This document shows, piece after piece, positions 8,929 through 17,381 of a stretch of DNA of 64,000 nucleotides. Location of the stretch: NCBI GenBank assembly GCA_035564555.1, contig DATMTS010000006.1, positions 1 to 64,000 on the forward strand, read 5' to 3'. Position 1 is the stretch's first letter; each line of letters begins with the position of its first letter. The position numbers and the translations under genes are program-made. This stretch comes from DATMTS01 sp035564555 (GTDB lineage Bacteria > Actinomycetota > Actinomycetes > Actinomycetales > Microbacteriaceae). The notes under the pieces were generated by a model, which was not told where the DNA came from, searched no databases, and worked only from the letters and a program-made list of their open reading frames with translations.

Positions 8929-10138
8929 CCACCGCGCCCGAGCCGCCGGGCACGTCGCTCGCCGTGACCGTGCCCGCGTGCCGCGCCGCGATCTCGGCGA
9001 CCAAGGCGAGCCCCAGCCCGTAGTGGCGTCGTTCCGCCGCGTCGTCGCTCGAGCGCGACCGCACGAAGCGCTCGAAGACCCGGCCGGATTCCGCGCCGCC
9101 GGCACCCAGCCCGAAGCCCGGACCGTCGTCGCGTACGCTCACCGTCGCCTCCCGACCGGTACTCGCGATCGTGAGCGTCACCCGGCTGGTCGCGAACTCC
9201 TCGGCGTTGTCGATCAACGCCGACATCGCCCGGCGCAGTGCCACTGGATGCCCGCGCACTGTCACCGCTTCCTGGGCGCCGTCACGCCGCAGTTCGAGCC
9301 CACGCTCGGCAGCGCGCTGCCGGAAGGAGGCCACGACCTCGTCGGCGAGCGCGCACAGGTCGACGACCGTGTCGGGTTCGCTGCTGCGCGGGTCGGCCGC
9401 TTCCAGCAGATCCTCCAGGATCTCAGCCAGCACCCGAGCGTCGTCGACCAGTTCGTCGGCGTCCCTCACCAACTCGGGCGAGGTCGCGGACTGGTGTGCG
9501 ATGCCGCGCCGCACGAGTTGCGCGCGCGTGCTCAGGATCGTCAGCGGCGTTCGCAGTTCGTGGCCGGCGTCGGCGACGAAGCGCTTCTGCGTCTCCAGCG
9601 CCTGCGCCATCGGTCGCATCACGCGCCGAGCGAACCAGGCGGCGATCACTGCGGCGAACACCACGGCCAGCGCGCTCGTGACGGCGAGCGCGGTGAGCAA
9701 CCGGAGGAACGACTCCCGGTCGGCGCGCCCGTCGAAGACCGCCTGCACGATGCCGCTGTGCGCGATCTGGGTTCGGATCACGTACGAGACGCCCCTCACC
9801 ACGACGGTCCGCTGAACGCCGTGGTCGGGTGGACCGGGGTGCGCCATGGCCTCCCGATCCGGCAGCCCCGCGGGCATGTCAGGCGAGACGTCGAGCATGC
9901 CGTCGTGCTCGATGGCGACCCAGACCCCGGCGGGAGCGTCGTGCGACGAATCGATTCGGTCGGCCGTCTCTGCAAGCAGCTGATCGCGCGCGGCGGCCTG
10001 CGTGACGCCGACGATCACCAATATCACCGCGCCGCTGATCATGAACAGAAGGAGCATCAGTGCACCCAGTCGCACGGCGAGCCCGATCGACGCGCGGCGC
10101 ACGCCGCCGACATCGGGGGGCTTCCGGCGACGGGTCAC
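8891..10138 (-). CDS. Sensor histidine kinase
   Basis: 415 residues. Two membrane helices (about 24-46 and 155-175) flank a roughly 110-residue extracytoplasmic sensor region. A DHp domain with the phospho-acceptor HELRTPLT (His near 195) follows, then a HATPase domain with N box (DNAEEF), G1 (DDGPGFG) and G2 (YGLGLALV). Its start overlaps the response-regulator stop by 4 bp. Its 3' end overlaps apbE convergently by 38 bp, so antisense effects between the two operons are possible. The ligand is unknown. Confidence 0.92.
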   Translation of the reverse strand: MTRRRKPPDVGGVRRASIGLAVRLGALMLLLFMISGAVILVIVGVTQAAARDQLLAETADRIDSSHDAPAGVWVAIEHDGMLDVSPDMPAGLPDREAMAHPGPPDHGVQRTVVVRGVSYVIRTQIAHSGIVQAVFDGRADRESFLRLLTALAVTSALAVVFAAVIAAWFARRVMRPMAQALETQKRFVADAGHELRTPLTILSTRAQLVRRGIAHQSATSPELVRDADELVDDARVLAEILEDLLEAADPRSSEPDTVVDLCALADEVVASFRQRAAERGLELRRDGAQEAVTVRGHPVALRRAMSALIDNAEEFATSRVTLTIASTGREATVSVRDDGPGFGLGAGGAESGRVFERFVRSRSSDDAAERRHYGLGLALVAEIAARHAGTVTASDVPGGSGAVVTIRLPAADARR

Positions 10139-10803
10139 GATCGGTTCCCCAGGGTGTAGCCGATGCCGTAGACGGTGCGCACGACGGACTTGCCGAGTTT
10201 TCGGCGCAGGTAGTGCACATAGGTGTCGACGACTCCCTCGTCGTCCGCATTGGAGAACACCCTCGCCAGCAGCTGGCCGCGCATGTACACCTGGTCAGGA
10301 TGCCGTGCGAACTCCTCGAGCAGCGCGCTCTCCCGCGCCGACAACGTCACCGATTCGCCGGCATCCGTTCGCACCACGAACCCGGCCGGGTCGAATCGTC
10401 CGCCGGGAACCTGCAGCGTTCCCACCACACTCACACTGCGGCGTCGCGCCGCGCGCAGCCGGGCGAGCAGTTCGTCGATGTCGAACGGCTTCGCCAGATA
10501 GTCCTCGGCCCCGGCATCCAGACCCTCGACCCGGTCTGACGGGTTGCCGAGCGCGGAGAGCACGAGCACCGGCGTGGTGACTCCGGCCCGGCGCATGGCG
10601 GCGAGAACCTCGAGTCCTTCGACGCGCGGCAGTCCGCGGTCGAGCAACAGCACGTCGAACTCCTCGGTCAAGACGCGATGCAACCCTGCCTGGCCGTCGT
10701 GTTCGGTCGTGACGAGGTAGCCCTCGACCGTGAGCAGCCGTTCCAGCATGCCGCACAGTCGGCGGTCGTCCTCGACGAGGAGCAATCGAGGGGATGCCGG
10801 CAT
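10135..10803 (-). CDS. OmpR/PhoB-type response regulator
   Basis: 222 residues. Receiver domain with acidic EDD near the N-terminus, phospho-acceptor in LLLDRGLPRVEG and conserved Lys in LAKPFD. A winged-helix DNA-binding domain follows (LSARESALLEEF, DTYVHYLRRKL, RTVYGIGYTL). The ATG at 10803 gives the canonical N-terminus MPASPRLLLVEDD; the open frame upstream is not coding-like. It is co-transcribed with the kinase at 8891-10138. Adjacent targets could be the flavin electron-transfer operon, but no site was identified. Confidence 0.93.
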   Translation of the reverse strand: MPASPRLLLVEDDRRLCGMLERLLTVEGYLVTTEHDGQAGLHRVLTEEFDVLLLDRGLPRVEGLEVLAAMRRAGVTTPVLVLSALGNPSDRVEGLDAGAEDYLAKPFDIDELLARLRAARRRSVSVVGTLQVPGGRFDPAGFVVRTDAGESVTLSARESALLEEFARHPDQVYMRGQLLARVFSNADDEGVVDTYVHYLRRKLGKSVVRTVYGIGYTLGNRS

Positions 10804-10953
10804 AGTCGCAGTATAGGGACGGCTGTGATGCGCATTCCGGGATCGGGTGGCGTGCCCACGTGTCGATGTGCGCGGCGCGAAGTCATGCGTCGCGTCCGGC
10901 GCGAAATGGCCGGAAGGGGTGCCGGTGGCGCGGCAGCGTGGTTGGCTGGGTGT

Positions 10954-11688
10954 ATGACATTCGGCGAGGAACAGACTCCGCTGCAGCACCCGGACGAGCC
11001 GCATGTCGGTGGGGTCGCGCAACGGCTCAACTGGCTGCGGGCCGGGGTGCTGGGCGCGAACGACGGAATCGTATCGGTCGCCGCGGTCGTCGTCGGCGTG
11101 GCGGGGGCGACCGTCGACGCCGCGCCGATTCTGACGGCGGGCTCCGCGGCCCTGATCGGCGGTGCGATCTCGATGGCGCTCGGCGAATACGTCTCGGTCA
11201 GCAGCCAGCGCGACAGCGAACGCGCGCTGATCGCCAAAGAGAAACGCGAACTGGCCGAGATGCCCGACGAGGAGCTGGCCGAGCTCGCGGGGCTCTACGA
11301 GGCGAAGGGACTGCGCCCCGAGACGGCCCGGCAGGTGGCCGAAGAGCTGACGGCGCACGACGCACTGGGGGCACATCTCTCAGCCGAACTCGACATCGAC
11401 CCGAACGACGTGGTCAGCCCGTGGCACGCCGCCTTCGCCTCGGCCGTCGCGTTCCTGATCGGCGGCATCCTGCCCTTCCTCGCCATCCTGCTGCCGCCGG
11501 CCGGGCTACGTGTGCCGGTCACGTTCGCGGCGGTGCTCATCGCGCTCGCCATCACCGGTGCGGTCGGGGCCCGGGTCGGGGGCAGCGGCGCCGGTCGCGC
11601 GACTGCGCGCGTCGTGATCGGCGGAGCCCTCGCACTGCTGGCGACGTTCGCCATCGGCCGGCTGCTCGGCACGACCGGCGTGGTCTGA
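10954..11688 (+). CDS. VIT1/CCC1-family iron/manganese transporter
   Basis: 244 residues, with about five membrane helices. The N-terminal RAGVLGANDGIVSVAAVVVGVAGA and GEYVSVSSQRDSERA segments are hallmarks of the family, and an acidic helical loop (about 95-150) supplies metal-binding Glu residues. It lacks the ferritin-like domain fused to some bacterial members. It probably exports Fe(II) or Mn(II) from the cytosol. The ATG at 10954 is chosen because the family N-terminus begins shortly after; the frame is open further upstream. Confidence 0.88.
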   Translation: MTFGEEQTPLQHPDEPHVGGVAQRLNWLRAGVLGANDGIVSVAAVVVGVAGATVDAAPILTAGSAALIGGAISMALGEYVSVSSQRDSERALIAKEKRELAEMPDEELAELAGLYEAKGLRPETARQVAEELTAHDALGAHLSAELDIDPNDVVSPWHAAFASAVAFLIGGILPFLAILLPPAGLRVPVTFAAVLIALAITGAVGARVGGSGAGRATARVVIGGALALLATFAIGRLLGTTGVV

Positions 11689-11711
11689 CTCGAGCCGGGA
11701 TCGAGCGCCGT

Positions 11712-12158
11712 CTAAGACAGGCGGCGCTCCATGAGCGGTACCCACTCATCACCCGGTGGCGGCGAACCGGCAGCCGCTGACGCCAGCCGGCCGAGGAAGT
11801 GCGCCCAACCGTCGGCGTGACCCGGCATCCGTTCCTCCGGCAGGCCGTCGTGCACCAACTCGACGCGCGTTCCGGTCGGAATCGCCGTCAGCGTGAATTC
11901 GACGCGGGATCGTCCCGGGGGGAAATCGGAGCTCCCGGCCAGCCCCCAGGAGACGACCACCCGCCGAGGGCGATCCACCTCGAGGTAATGGCCTCTGATC
12001 GGATGCCCCGCGATGTCGACCGCGAACACCCCGCCGGGTGTCGGCTGCAGCCTCGCGTGCTGACCCATCCACTGCAGCAGGCCGTGCTCGGTGACGAGGT
12101 AGTCGAAGACGGTATCGGGAGCAGCGCCGATCTCGATCTCGGTGCGGAACTCAGGCAT
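11712..12158 (-). CDS. SRPBCC/AHSA1 domain protein
   Basis: 148 residues. START-like hydrophobic-cavity fold of the AHSA1 type, with IEIGAAPDTVFDYL at the N-terminus, GHYLEVDRPRRVVVSWG in the middle and GWAHFLGRL near the C-terminus. ArsR regulators are often paired with such proteins; here the ATG overlaps the ArsR 3' end by 8 bp. The ligand is unknown. Confidence 0.85.
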   Translation of the reverse strand: MPEFRTEIEIGAAPDTVFDYLVTEHGLLQWMGQHARLQPTPGGVFAVDIAGHPIRGHYLEVDRPRRVVVSWGLAGSSDFPPGRSRVEFTLTAIPTGTRVELVHDGLPEERMPGHADGWAHFLGRLASAAAGSPPPGDEWVPLMERRLS

Positions 12159-12516
12159 CGCCGAGTGCCGATCCGGCTTCTTCGGCTCGGCCCTCCACGG
12201 CTGCCTTGAGCGCCGCGAGGTGGCTTGGCCAGAAGTCGTCGAGATAGTGCTGCACGGCCTCGAAGCCGTCGGCGCGCACGGCGAACAGATGCCGCGTTCC
12301 CTCTCTGCGCTCGGAGACGAGCCCTGCGGTGCGCAACACTCGCAGGTGATGCGAGACGGCCTGTTGGGTGATGTCGACGCGCTGCGCGAGCTCTCCCACC
12401 GCGAGCGGCCGCTGCCGCACAGCGGCGAGTATGGTGCGTCGATTGCCGTCGGCGAGTGCGCGTAATGCCGCGTCGATCGTCGCATCTTCGGTTAGGGCTG
12501 GTCCCGGGTCGGACAT
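12151..12516 (-). CDS. ArsR-family winged-helix regulator (SRPBCC partner)
   Basis: 121 residues. Helix-turn-helix LAVGELAQRVDITQQAVSHH followed by LRVLRTAGLVSERREGTRHLF, a typical ArsR-type wing. No metal-binding Cys or His cluster is seen, so it is unlikely to be a metal sensor. It overlaps the SRPBCC gene and is divergent from the SnoaL-like gene at 12621, so it may control both. Confidence 0.88.
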   Translation of the reverse strand: MSDPGPALTEDATIDAALRALADGNRRTILAAVRQRPLAVGELAQRVDITQQAVSHHLRVLRTAGLVSERREGTRHLFAVRADGFEAVQHYLDDFWPSHLAALKAAVEGRAEEAGSALGDA

Positions 12517-12620
12517 GCATCGAACTTATCACAAACATTCACTTGTACAGATGTCGGATTGTGCCTAAAGTGTGAGCACCACCGACGATTCCGGTGACAA
12601 CGAACGATAAGGAGTCGCGC

Positions 12621-13031
12621 ATGAACACCACAGCTGGCACCACGGGTGCCGTGGATCCGGGCACGATCGCCGCCGCTTACGTGGCGGCCGTCGGCCGACA
12701 CGATCTCGACGCCGTCGCCGAATTGTTGGCTGACGATGTCGTCGCCCGCATGGCCGCCGGCACCTCGACCAAACAGGAGTGGCTGGCCGCTTTGCGCCGG
12801 CTGCTGCCCGCGTTGCAGCGCAACGAGCTCCGCCACGTCTCCGCCGACGGCGCGACGGCGTGCGTGGTGTACGACTTCGTCACCGACACGCCTGCGGGTT
12901 CGGTGCCCTGCGTCGAGGTCATCACGGTCTCAGATGGACTCATCCACGGCATCGAGTTGATCTTCGACCGCGTGTCGTTCGGGCCGGTGAACCAGGCTCT
13001 GCAGGAGCGCGCTGCGGTCACGACGGTGTGA
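12621..13031 (+). CDS. SnoaL/NTF2-like protein
   Basis: 136 residues with the NTF2-like layout: helical start AAAYVAAVGRHDLDAVAELLADDVV, then beta-rich segments ending in ITVSDGLIHGIELIFD. Substrate not predictable; members include isomerases, hydrolases and small ligand-binding proteins. The ATG at 12621 has AAGGAG 8 bp upstream and is preferred over the in-frame ATG at 12594. Confidence 0.8.
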   Translation: MNTTAGTTGAVDPGTIAAAYVAAVGRHDLDAVAELLADDVVARMAAGTSTKQEWLAALRRLLPALQRNELRHVSADGATACVVYDFVTDTPAGSVPCVEVITVSDGLIHGIELIFDRVSFGPVNQALQERAAVTTV

Positions 13032-13048
13032 CGAACAGAAGGACGCGG

Positions 13049-13570
13049 TCACGTTCTGCTCAGTTGCCGGCGATGGAACCAGAAGTGCTGAGTGGGGTAG
13101 CGGTACACGTCTTCGAGCGTCATGTGGTCGGTGAAGAACGGATCCCAGCGAGTGGGAAACGGCATCCACAACCCGAGTTCCGCCTCGGGTTCGGTGGCGA
13201 GGCGCGCCAACAGCGCAGCCGTGACGCGCTGCCATTCGCGGCCCATCCGTTGAGTGCCCATGATGCGAGCGCCCCAGCACGAGCCCCAGTAATTGACCGC
13301 GTCGAACGGCCGGGTGCAGACGTTCAGCGCAGCCGCGAAGGCACGGCGGAACGGCCGGGGCATCCGCCCGACGAAACGGACGATCACCAGCAGTCGCAGC
13401 ACGACGAGGTAGCCGAAGAGCAGGTGGAAGAGCAGCTGCCGGTTGGTCCAGCGGGTGCCTTCGCTGCGAGCGTCGAGGTCGGCTGACGAGAGCGCGACGA
13501 GCAATCTGCTGAACTCGCGTCCGGTCTCGGCGTATTCGCTCGCGATGCCGGCACGATCGGCTCGAATCAC
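13049..13570 (-). CDS. DinB-like helical bundle protein
   Basis: 173 residues. It starts MIRADRAGIASEYAETGREF, has TRWTNRQLLFHLLFGYL in helix 2 and ends with a conserved aromatic/His segment (YPTQHFWFHRRQL). This matches the DinB/YfiT-like four-helix bundle, whose actinobacterial members include mycothiol-dependent enzymes. The His residues could bind a divalent metal. Function not determined. Confidence 0.7.
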   Translation of the reverse strand: MIRADRAGIASEYAETGREFSRLLVALSSADLDARSEGTRWTNRQLLFHLLFGYLVVLRLLVIVRFVGRMPRPFRRAFAAALNVCTRPFDAVNYWGSCWGARIMGTQRMGREWQRVTAALLARLATEPEAELGLWMPFPTRWDPFFTDHMTLEDVYRYPTQHFWFHRRQLSRT

Positions 13571-13625
13571 CTGACGACCTCCCGCTCATCGTCAACGTTA
13601 GCCCCGGGGGCGCCGCACGGCGGGC

Positions 13626-13656
13626 AGGGGAGCCGCCGTGCGCCGGCGGTTCCCCT
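13626..13656 (-). terminator. Hairpin ending the leftward arsenic operon
   Basis: Inverted repeat AGGGG-CCGCCG / CGGCGG-CCCCT with a 5-nt loop and 2-nt internal bulges. It lies 7 bp after the stop of the Cys-rich ORF and before the convergent-side DinB gene start. No U-tract follows, which is common for actinobacterial terminators. Confidence 0.65.
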
Positions 13657-13663
13657 CGGGATG

Positions 13664-13723
13664 TCAGCAGCAGCCCGGCTCGCACAGTTCTGGCGGGCAG
13701 GTGCTCGGATCGCAGCAGTCCAT
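13664..13723 (-). CDS. Candidate 19-aa Cys-rich micro-ORF
   Basis: The ORF would encode MDCCDPSTCPPELCEPGCC, with 6 Cys in 19 residues including CC pairs at both ends. The ATG follows a purine-rich stretch (GAGGGGG, 6-7 bp upstream). A terminator-like hairpin begins 7 bp after the stop. It is the last ORF of the leftward arsenic operon, directly after the broken arsC. Vicinal Cys pairs are known to bind As(III), Cd and Cu(I), so a metallothionein-like or metallochaperone role is possible. It is below normal gene-calling length and unproven. Confidence 0.4.
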   Translation of the reverse strand: MDCCDPSTCPPELCEPGCC

Positions 13724-13737
13724 GAAGTCACCCCCTC

Positions 13738-13914
13738 TCATCCAGCACGTCGCAGATGCGCGGCGCTACAGTCTTCGTACCTCGTGCTGGGACTCGGAGC
13801 CGGCAGAGAGGACCTCCACCGTCCACCTGACAAGGCGTTCAGGTAGCCGGCGGCCATCTGGGAGCGGCCCGCATCATGCACGCAGACGAAGAGGACCGTG
13901 GGCCTATCGGTCAT
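13738..13914 (-). pseudogene. arsC: Truncated, frameshifted arsenate reductase (LMW-phosphatase type)
   Basis: The frame opens MTDRPTVLFVCVHDAGRSQM, the CX5R P-loop of thioredoxin/mycoredoxin-type ArsC, and continues AAGYLNALSGGR. A single missing base at that point shifts the frame; the expected continuation VEVLSAGSE is readable in the next frame and then ends at a stop eight codons later. The remaining two-thirds of the usual ~130-residue protein, including the resolving cysteines, is absent. The start overlaps the ACR3 gene by 11 bp, as in intact ars operons. Confidence 0.8.
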
Positions 13915-15052
13915 GATGGACGCCTTCTTCTCGTGCTGCCTCGGTTCGATGCGTCGCTTCCAGCGAGCGAGTCGGCTCGAAGACGGGGTTCGCCGGTTCG
14001 TGACGGAACAGCCGGCCGCGCAGGAACAGGGCGACGTAGACGAGGCCGACCAGTGCGGGAACTTCGATCAGGGGGCCGACGATTCCGGCGAGTGCCTGAC
14101 CACTGGTGGCGCCGAAGGTGCCGACGCAGACGGCGATCGCCAACTCGAAATTGTTGCCCGCCGCGGTGAAGGCGAGCGTCGCGGTGCGCCGGTACGCCAG
14201 ACCGATGAGCCTTCCAAGCAGGAACCCGACCAGGAACGTCGCAGCGAAATAGACCAACAGGGGAATCGCTATGCGCGCCACGTCGAGGGGTCGCGCGAGC
14301 ACGGTGTCGCCTTGCAACGCGAACAGCATCACGATGGTGAACAGCAGGCCCCACAACGCGACCGGACCGATGCGCGGAACGAAGGTCGTTTCGTACCAGA
14401 CCCTGCCCTTGCTGCGCTCTCCGATCAGCCGGGACAGGTATCCGGTGAGCAGTGGGATGCCGAGGAACACGAGGACGCTGAGGGTGATGGCCCAGAACGA
14501 GAAGTCGGCACTGACCGTGGGCAGCCCCAGCCAGCCCGGCAGGATCTGCAGGTAGAACCAGCCGAGCGCCCCGAAGGCGACCACCTGGAAGACCGAGTTC
14601 AGTGCCACGAGGAGGGCGGCGGCTTCGCGGTCGCCGCACGCGAGGTCGTTCCAGATCAGCACCATCGCAATGCACCGAGCGAGACCCACGATGATCAGTC
14701 CGGCACGGTACTCGGGCAGATCCGGTAGAAATATCCAGGCGAGCACGAACATCAGTGCGGGGCCCACAAGCCAATTCATCACAAGCGACGAGACCAGAAG
14801 CCTCTTGTCGCCCGCGATGGCCGCGGCGTTCGAATAGCGCACCTTGGCGAGCACGGGATACATCATCACCAGCAGCCCGACCGCGATGGGGACGCTGATG
14901 GTGCCGACACTGAACGCGTGCAGCGCGCTGCCGAAGCCCGGGGCGGCGACCGCGAGCGCCAGACCGAGCCCCATCGCCGACAAGATCCACACGGGCAGGA
15001 ACCGGTCGACGAACCCGAGCCGCACGGGATGCCGCGAATCGTCGCCTGTCAC
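13904..15052 (-). CDS. arsB: ACR3-family arsenite efflux permease
   Basis: Membrane protein of about 382 residues with ten helices. Family motifs include DRFLPVWILSAMGLG at the start, LARCIAMVLIWNDLACGD (catalytic Cys near 130) and FTAAGNNFELAIAV. It exports As(III). Two starts compete: ATG at 15091 adds 13 residues that coincide exactly with an ArsR-type palindrome and has no ribosome-binding site, whereas GTG at 15052 has GAAGGG about 6 bp upstream and gives the usual N-terminus. I therefore prefer 15052. The gene is divergent from arsR and followed by the broken arsC. Confidence 0.88.
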   Translation of the reverse strand: MTGDDSRHPVRLGFVDRFLPVWILSAMGLGLALAVAAPGFGSALHAFSVGTISVPIAVGLLVMMYPVLAKVRYSNAAAIAGDKRLLVSSLVMNWLVGPALMFVLAWIFLPDLPEYRAGLIIVGLARCIAMVLIWNDLACGDREAAALLVALNSVFQVVAFGALGWFYLQILPGWLGLPTVSADFSFWAITLSVLVFLGIPLLTGYLSRLIGERSKGRVWYETTFVPRIGPVALWGLLFTIVMLFALQGDTVLARPLDVARIAIPLLVYFAATFLVGFLLGRLIGLAYRRTATLAFTAAGNNFELAIAVCVGTFGATSGQALAGIVGPLIEVPALVGLVYVALFLRGRLFRHEPANPVFEPTRSLEATHRTEAAREEGVHHDR

Positions 15053-15069
15053 CCGGAACCCTTCGAAAG

Positions 15070-15119
15070 ATTGACGTTTGTCGATGTTCATCGAACACGA
15101 TACATCGACGTTTGTCAAT
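15070..15119. promoter_or_regulatory. Pair of ArsR-type operators between ACR3 and arsR genes
   Basis: Two 16-bp near-palindromes, ATTGACGTTTGTCGAT at 15070-15085 and ATCGACGTTTGTCAAT at 15104-15119, share the pattern ATYGAC-GTTT-GTCRAT. Their centres are 34 bp apart, about three helical turns. The placement between divergent genes fits arsenite-relieved repression of both by the adjacent ArsR. Confidence 0.75.
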
Positions 15120-15139
15120 GTTCGTGAGACGATGGTCGC

Positions 15140-15490
15140 ATGCCCCTCACCGAACTGCTTCCGGTCACCGATGTCGCGGCGTGCTGCACCCCGCTCACTC
15201 GTGAGGCTATCTCTACCGAGAACGCGGCCAACCTCGCTGCATCGTTGCGCGCCCTTGCCGATCCGGCCAGGGTGCGATTGATCTCGCTGGTGGCGGCGCA
15301 CGAAGACGCCGAGGCGTGCGTGTGCGATCTCACCGCACCCCTCGGCCTCGGCCAGCCGACCGTTTCCCATCACTTGAAGATCCTGGTGGATGCCGGGTTC
15401 CTCAGCCGCAGCAAGCGCGGCACCTGGGCCTATTACCGGCTGGTGCCCGGCGCGCTCGACTCGGTTGCGAAGCTGCTCACGACCGTGTGA
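15140..15490 (+). CDS. arsR: Arsenic-responsive ArsR repressor
   Basis: 116 residues. The winged-helix core carries LGLGQPTVSHHLKILVDAGFL. Thiol ligands occur in two places: CC at 15-16 near the N-terminus, and CVC at 60-62 in the DNA-recognition region. The CVCDL segment is the classical ArsR site, while the N-terminal vicinal pair resembles the Corynebacterium glutamicum arrangement, so As(III) could be bound by Cys from both. It is divergent from the ACR3 pump with two operators between. Confidence 0.92.
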   Translation: MPLTELLPVTDVAACCTPLTREAISTENAANLAASLRALADPARVRLISLVAAHEDAEACVCDLTAPLGLGQPTVSHHLKILVDAGFLSRSKRGTWAYYRLVPGALDSVAKLLTTV

Positions 15491-15529
15491 CTCCCGCTCC
15501 GAGAGTCCCGCCATCGGATTCATGAAATA

Positions 15530-15549
15530 ATCTGCGTGTGAATGCAGAT
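15530..15549. promoter_or_regulatory. Operator-like inverted repeat over the start codon of the SmtB-like gene
   Basis: Perfect 6-bp half-sites ATCTGC and GCAGAT, separated by 8 bp, with the GTG start codon at 15538-15540 inside the spacer. Arm spacing resembles SmtB/CzrA/NmtR operators. Bound repressor would autoregulate the gene and its downstream pump. Confidence 0.6.
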
Positions 15550-15911
15550 AAGAGGATATGCGGGCTCGATCCGGATTCGCCGTACGTGGAACTGGCCGTG
15601 GAAGTGTTCGCGATGCTCGCCGATGCGACCAGGGTGCGCATCGTGCTCGCCCTCCGCAACGCCGAGGAGTTGTCGGTGAACCACCTCGCCGACATCGTCG
15701 ACAAGTCTCCCGCGGCGGTCTCTCAGCATCTGGCGAAGCTGCGACTGGCAAGGATGGTGACCACCCGGCAGGATGGCACCCGCGTCTTCTATCGATTGAC
15801 GGATGAGCACGCATCCGATCTCGTCACCGACGCGATCAAGCAGGCCGAGCACGCGATCTCGACCGGGAGCACCCCGCGGCATCACCACGAGCAATCGCCG
15901 GCGGTATCGGC

Positions 15912-15915
<4 letters not shown>
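15538..15915 (+). CDS. SmtB/NmtR-type metal-sensing ArsR-family repressor
   Basis: 125 residues. Helix-turn-helix LSVNHLADIVDKSPAAVSQHLAKL followed by a wing (TTRQDGTRVFYRL). The alpha-5 region contains DEH and EHA with acidic and His residues, as in Zn/Co/Ni sensors, and the C-terminus adds HHHEQ. A Cys is present near the N-terminus (KRICG). The stop overlaps the CDF pump start (ATGA), which argues for a Zn- or Ni/Co-responsive switch. The GTG start at 15538 sits inside its own operator-like palindrome. Confidence 0.85.
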
Positions 15916-17006
<1,091 letters not shown>

Positions 17007-17109
17007 CAGGAGAAATTCGTCACGGGCCGGCCGGTCGGTCCCTCCAGGCGGCGTGTTCCGAAAATCTCCTGCAATCCCGACCGGGCGCCCGCCGCATTTC
17101 GACCGGGGA

Positions 17110-17159
17110 ATACGGAAGGGGGGTATGCTGTTGGATGGGTGTATACCCCTTCCCCGTAT
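17110..17159. promoter_or_regulatory. CsoR-type copper operator, inverted pair
   Basis: Two 17-bp arms, ATACGGAAGGGGGGTAT at 17110-17126 and ATACCCCTTCCCCGTAT at 17143-17159, are near-complementary inverted copies. They contain the G-tract/C-tract with flanking AT seen in CsoR boxes. They lie just before copZ, and the regulator CsoR is encoded at the end of the same operon. Confidence 0.75.
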
Positions 17160-17170
17160 CGGAGGACAGA

Positions 17171-17380
17171 ATGTCGACGACCGAATTCCAGGTGACCGGA
17201 ATGACCTGCGGACACTGCGAGCTGTCGGTGCGCGAAGAGGTTGCGCAGCTTCCTGGCGTCGCTCAGGTGGAGGTGTCCGCCGCCACGGGACGGCTCGTCG
17301 TGACGAGCACCGGCGATCTGGAAGACGGCCGAGTGCTGGGCGCGGTCGAGGAGGCCGGATACACGGCGGTTCGGCTCTGA
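17171..17380 (+). CDS. copZ: Copper chaperone (HMA domain)
   Basis: 69 residues, a single heavy-metal-associated domain with the Cu(I)-binding motif GMTCGHC (Cys 13 and 16). It delivers Cu(I) to the adjacent P-type ATPase, whose ATG begins one base after its stop. GGAGGA lies 6 bp upstream of the ATG, which fixes the start. Confidence 0.93.
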   Translation: MSTTEFQVTGMTCGHCELSVREEVAQLPGVAQVEVSAATGRLVVTSTGDLEDGRVLGAVEEAGYTAVRL

Positions 17381-17381
17381 G

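Noticed and set aside
13738..13914. Programmed frameshift in arsC
   Set aside because: No slippery site or stimulatory structure, and two-thirds of the protein is missing in any frame.
17007..17071. Inverted CAGGAGA / TCTCCTG after the CDF gene
   Set aside because: Only 7 bp with a 51-nt loop; too weak to call a terminator.
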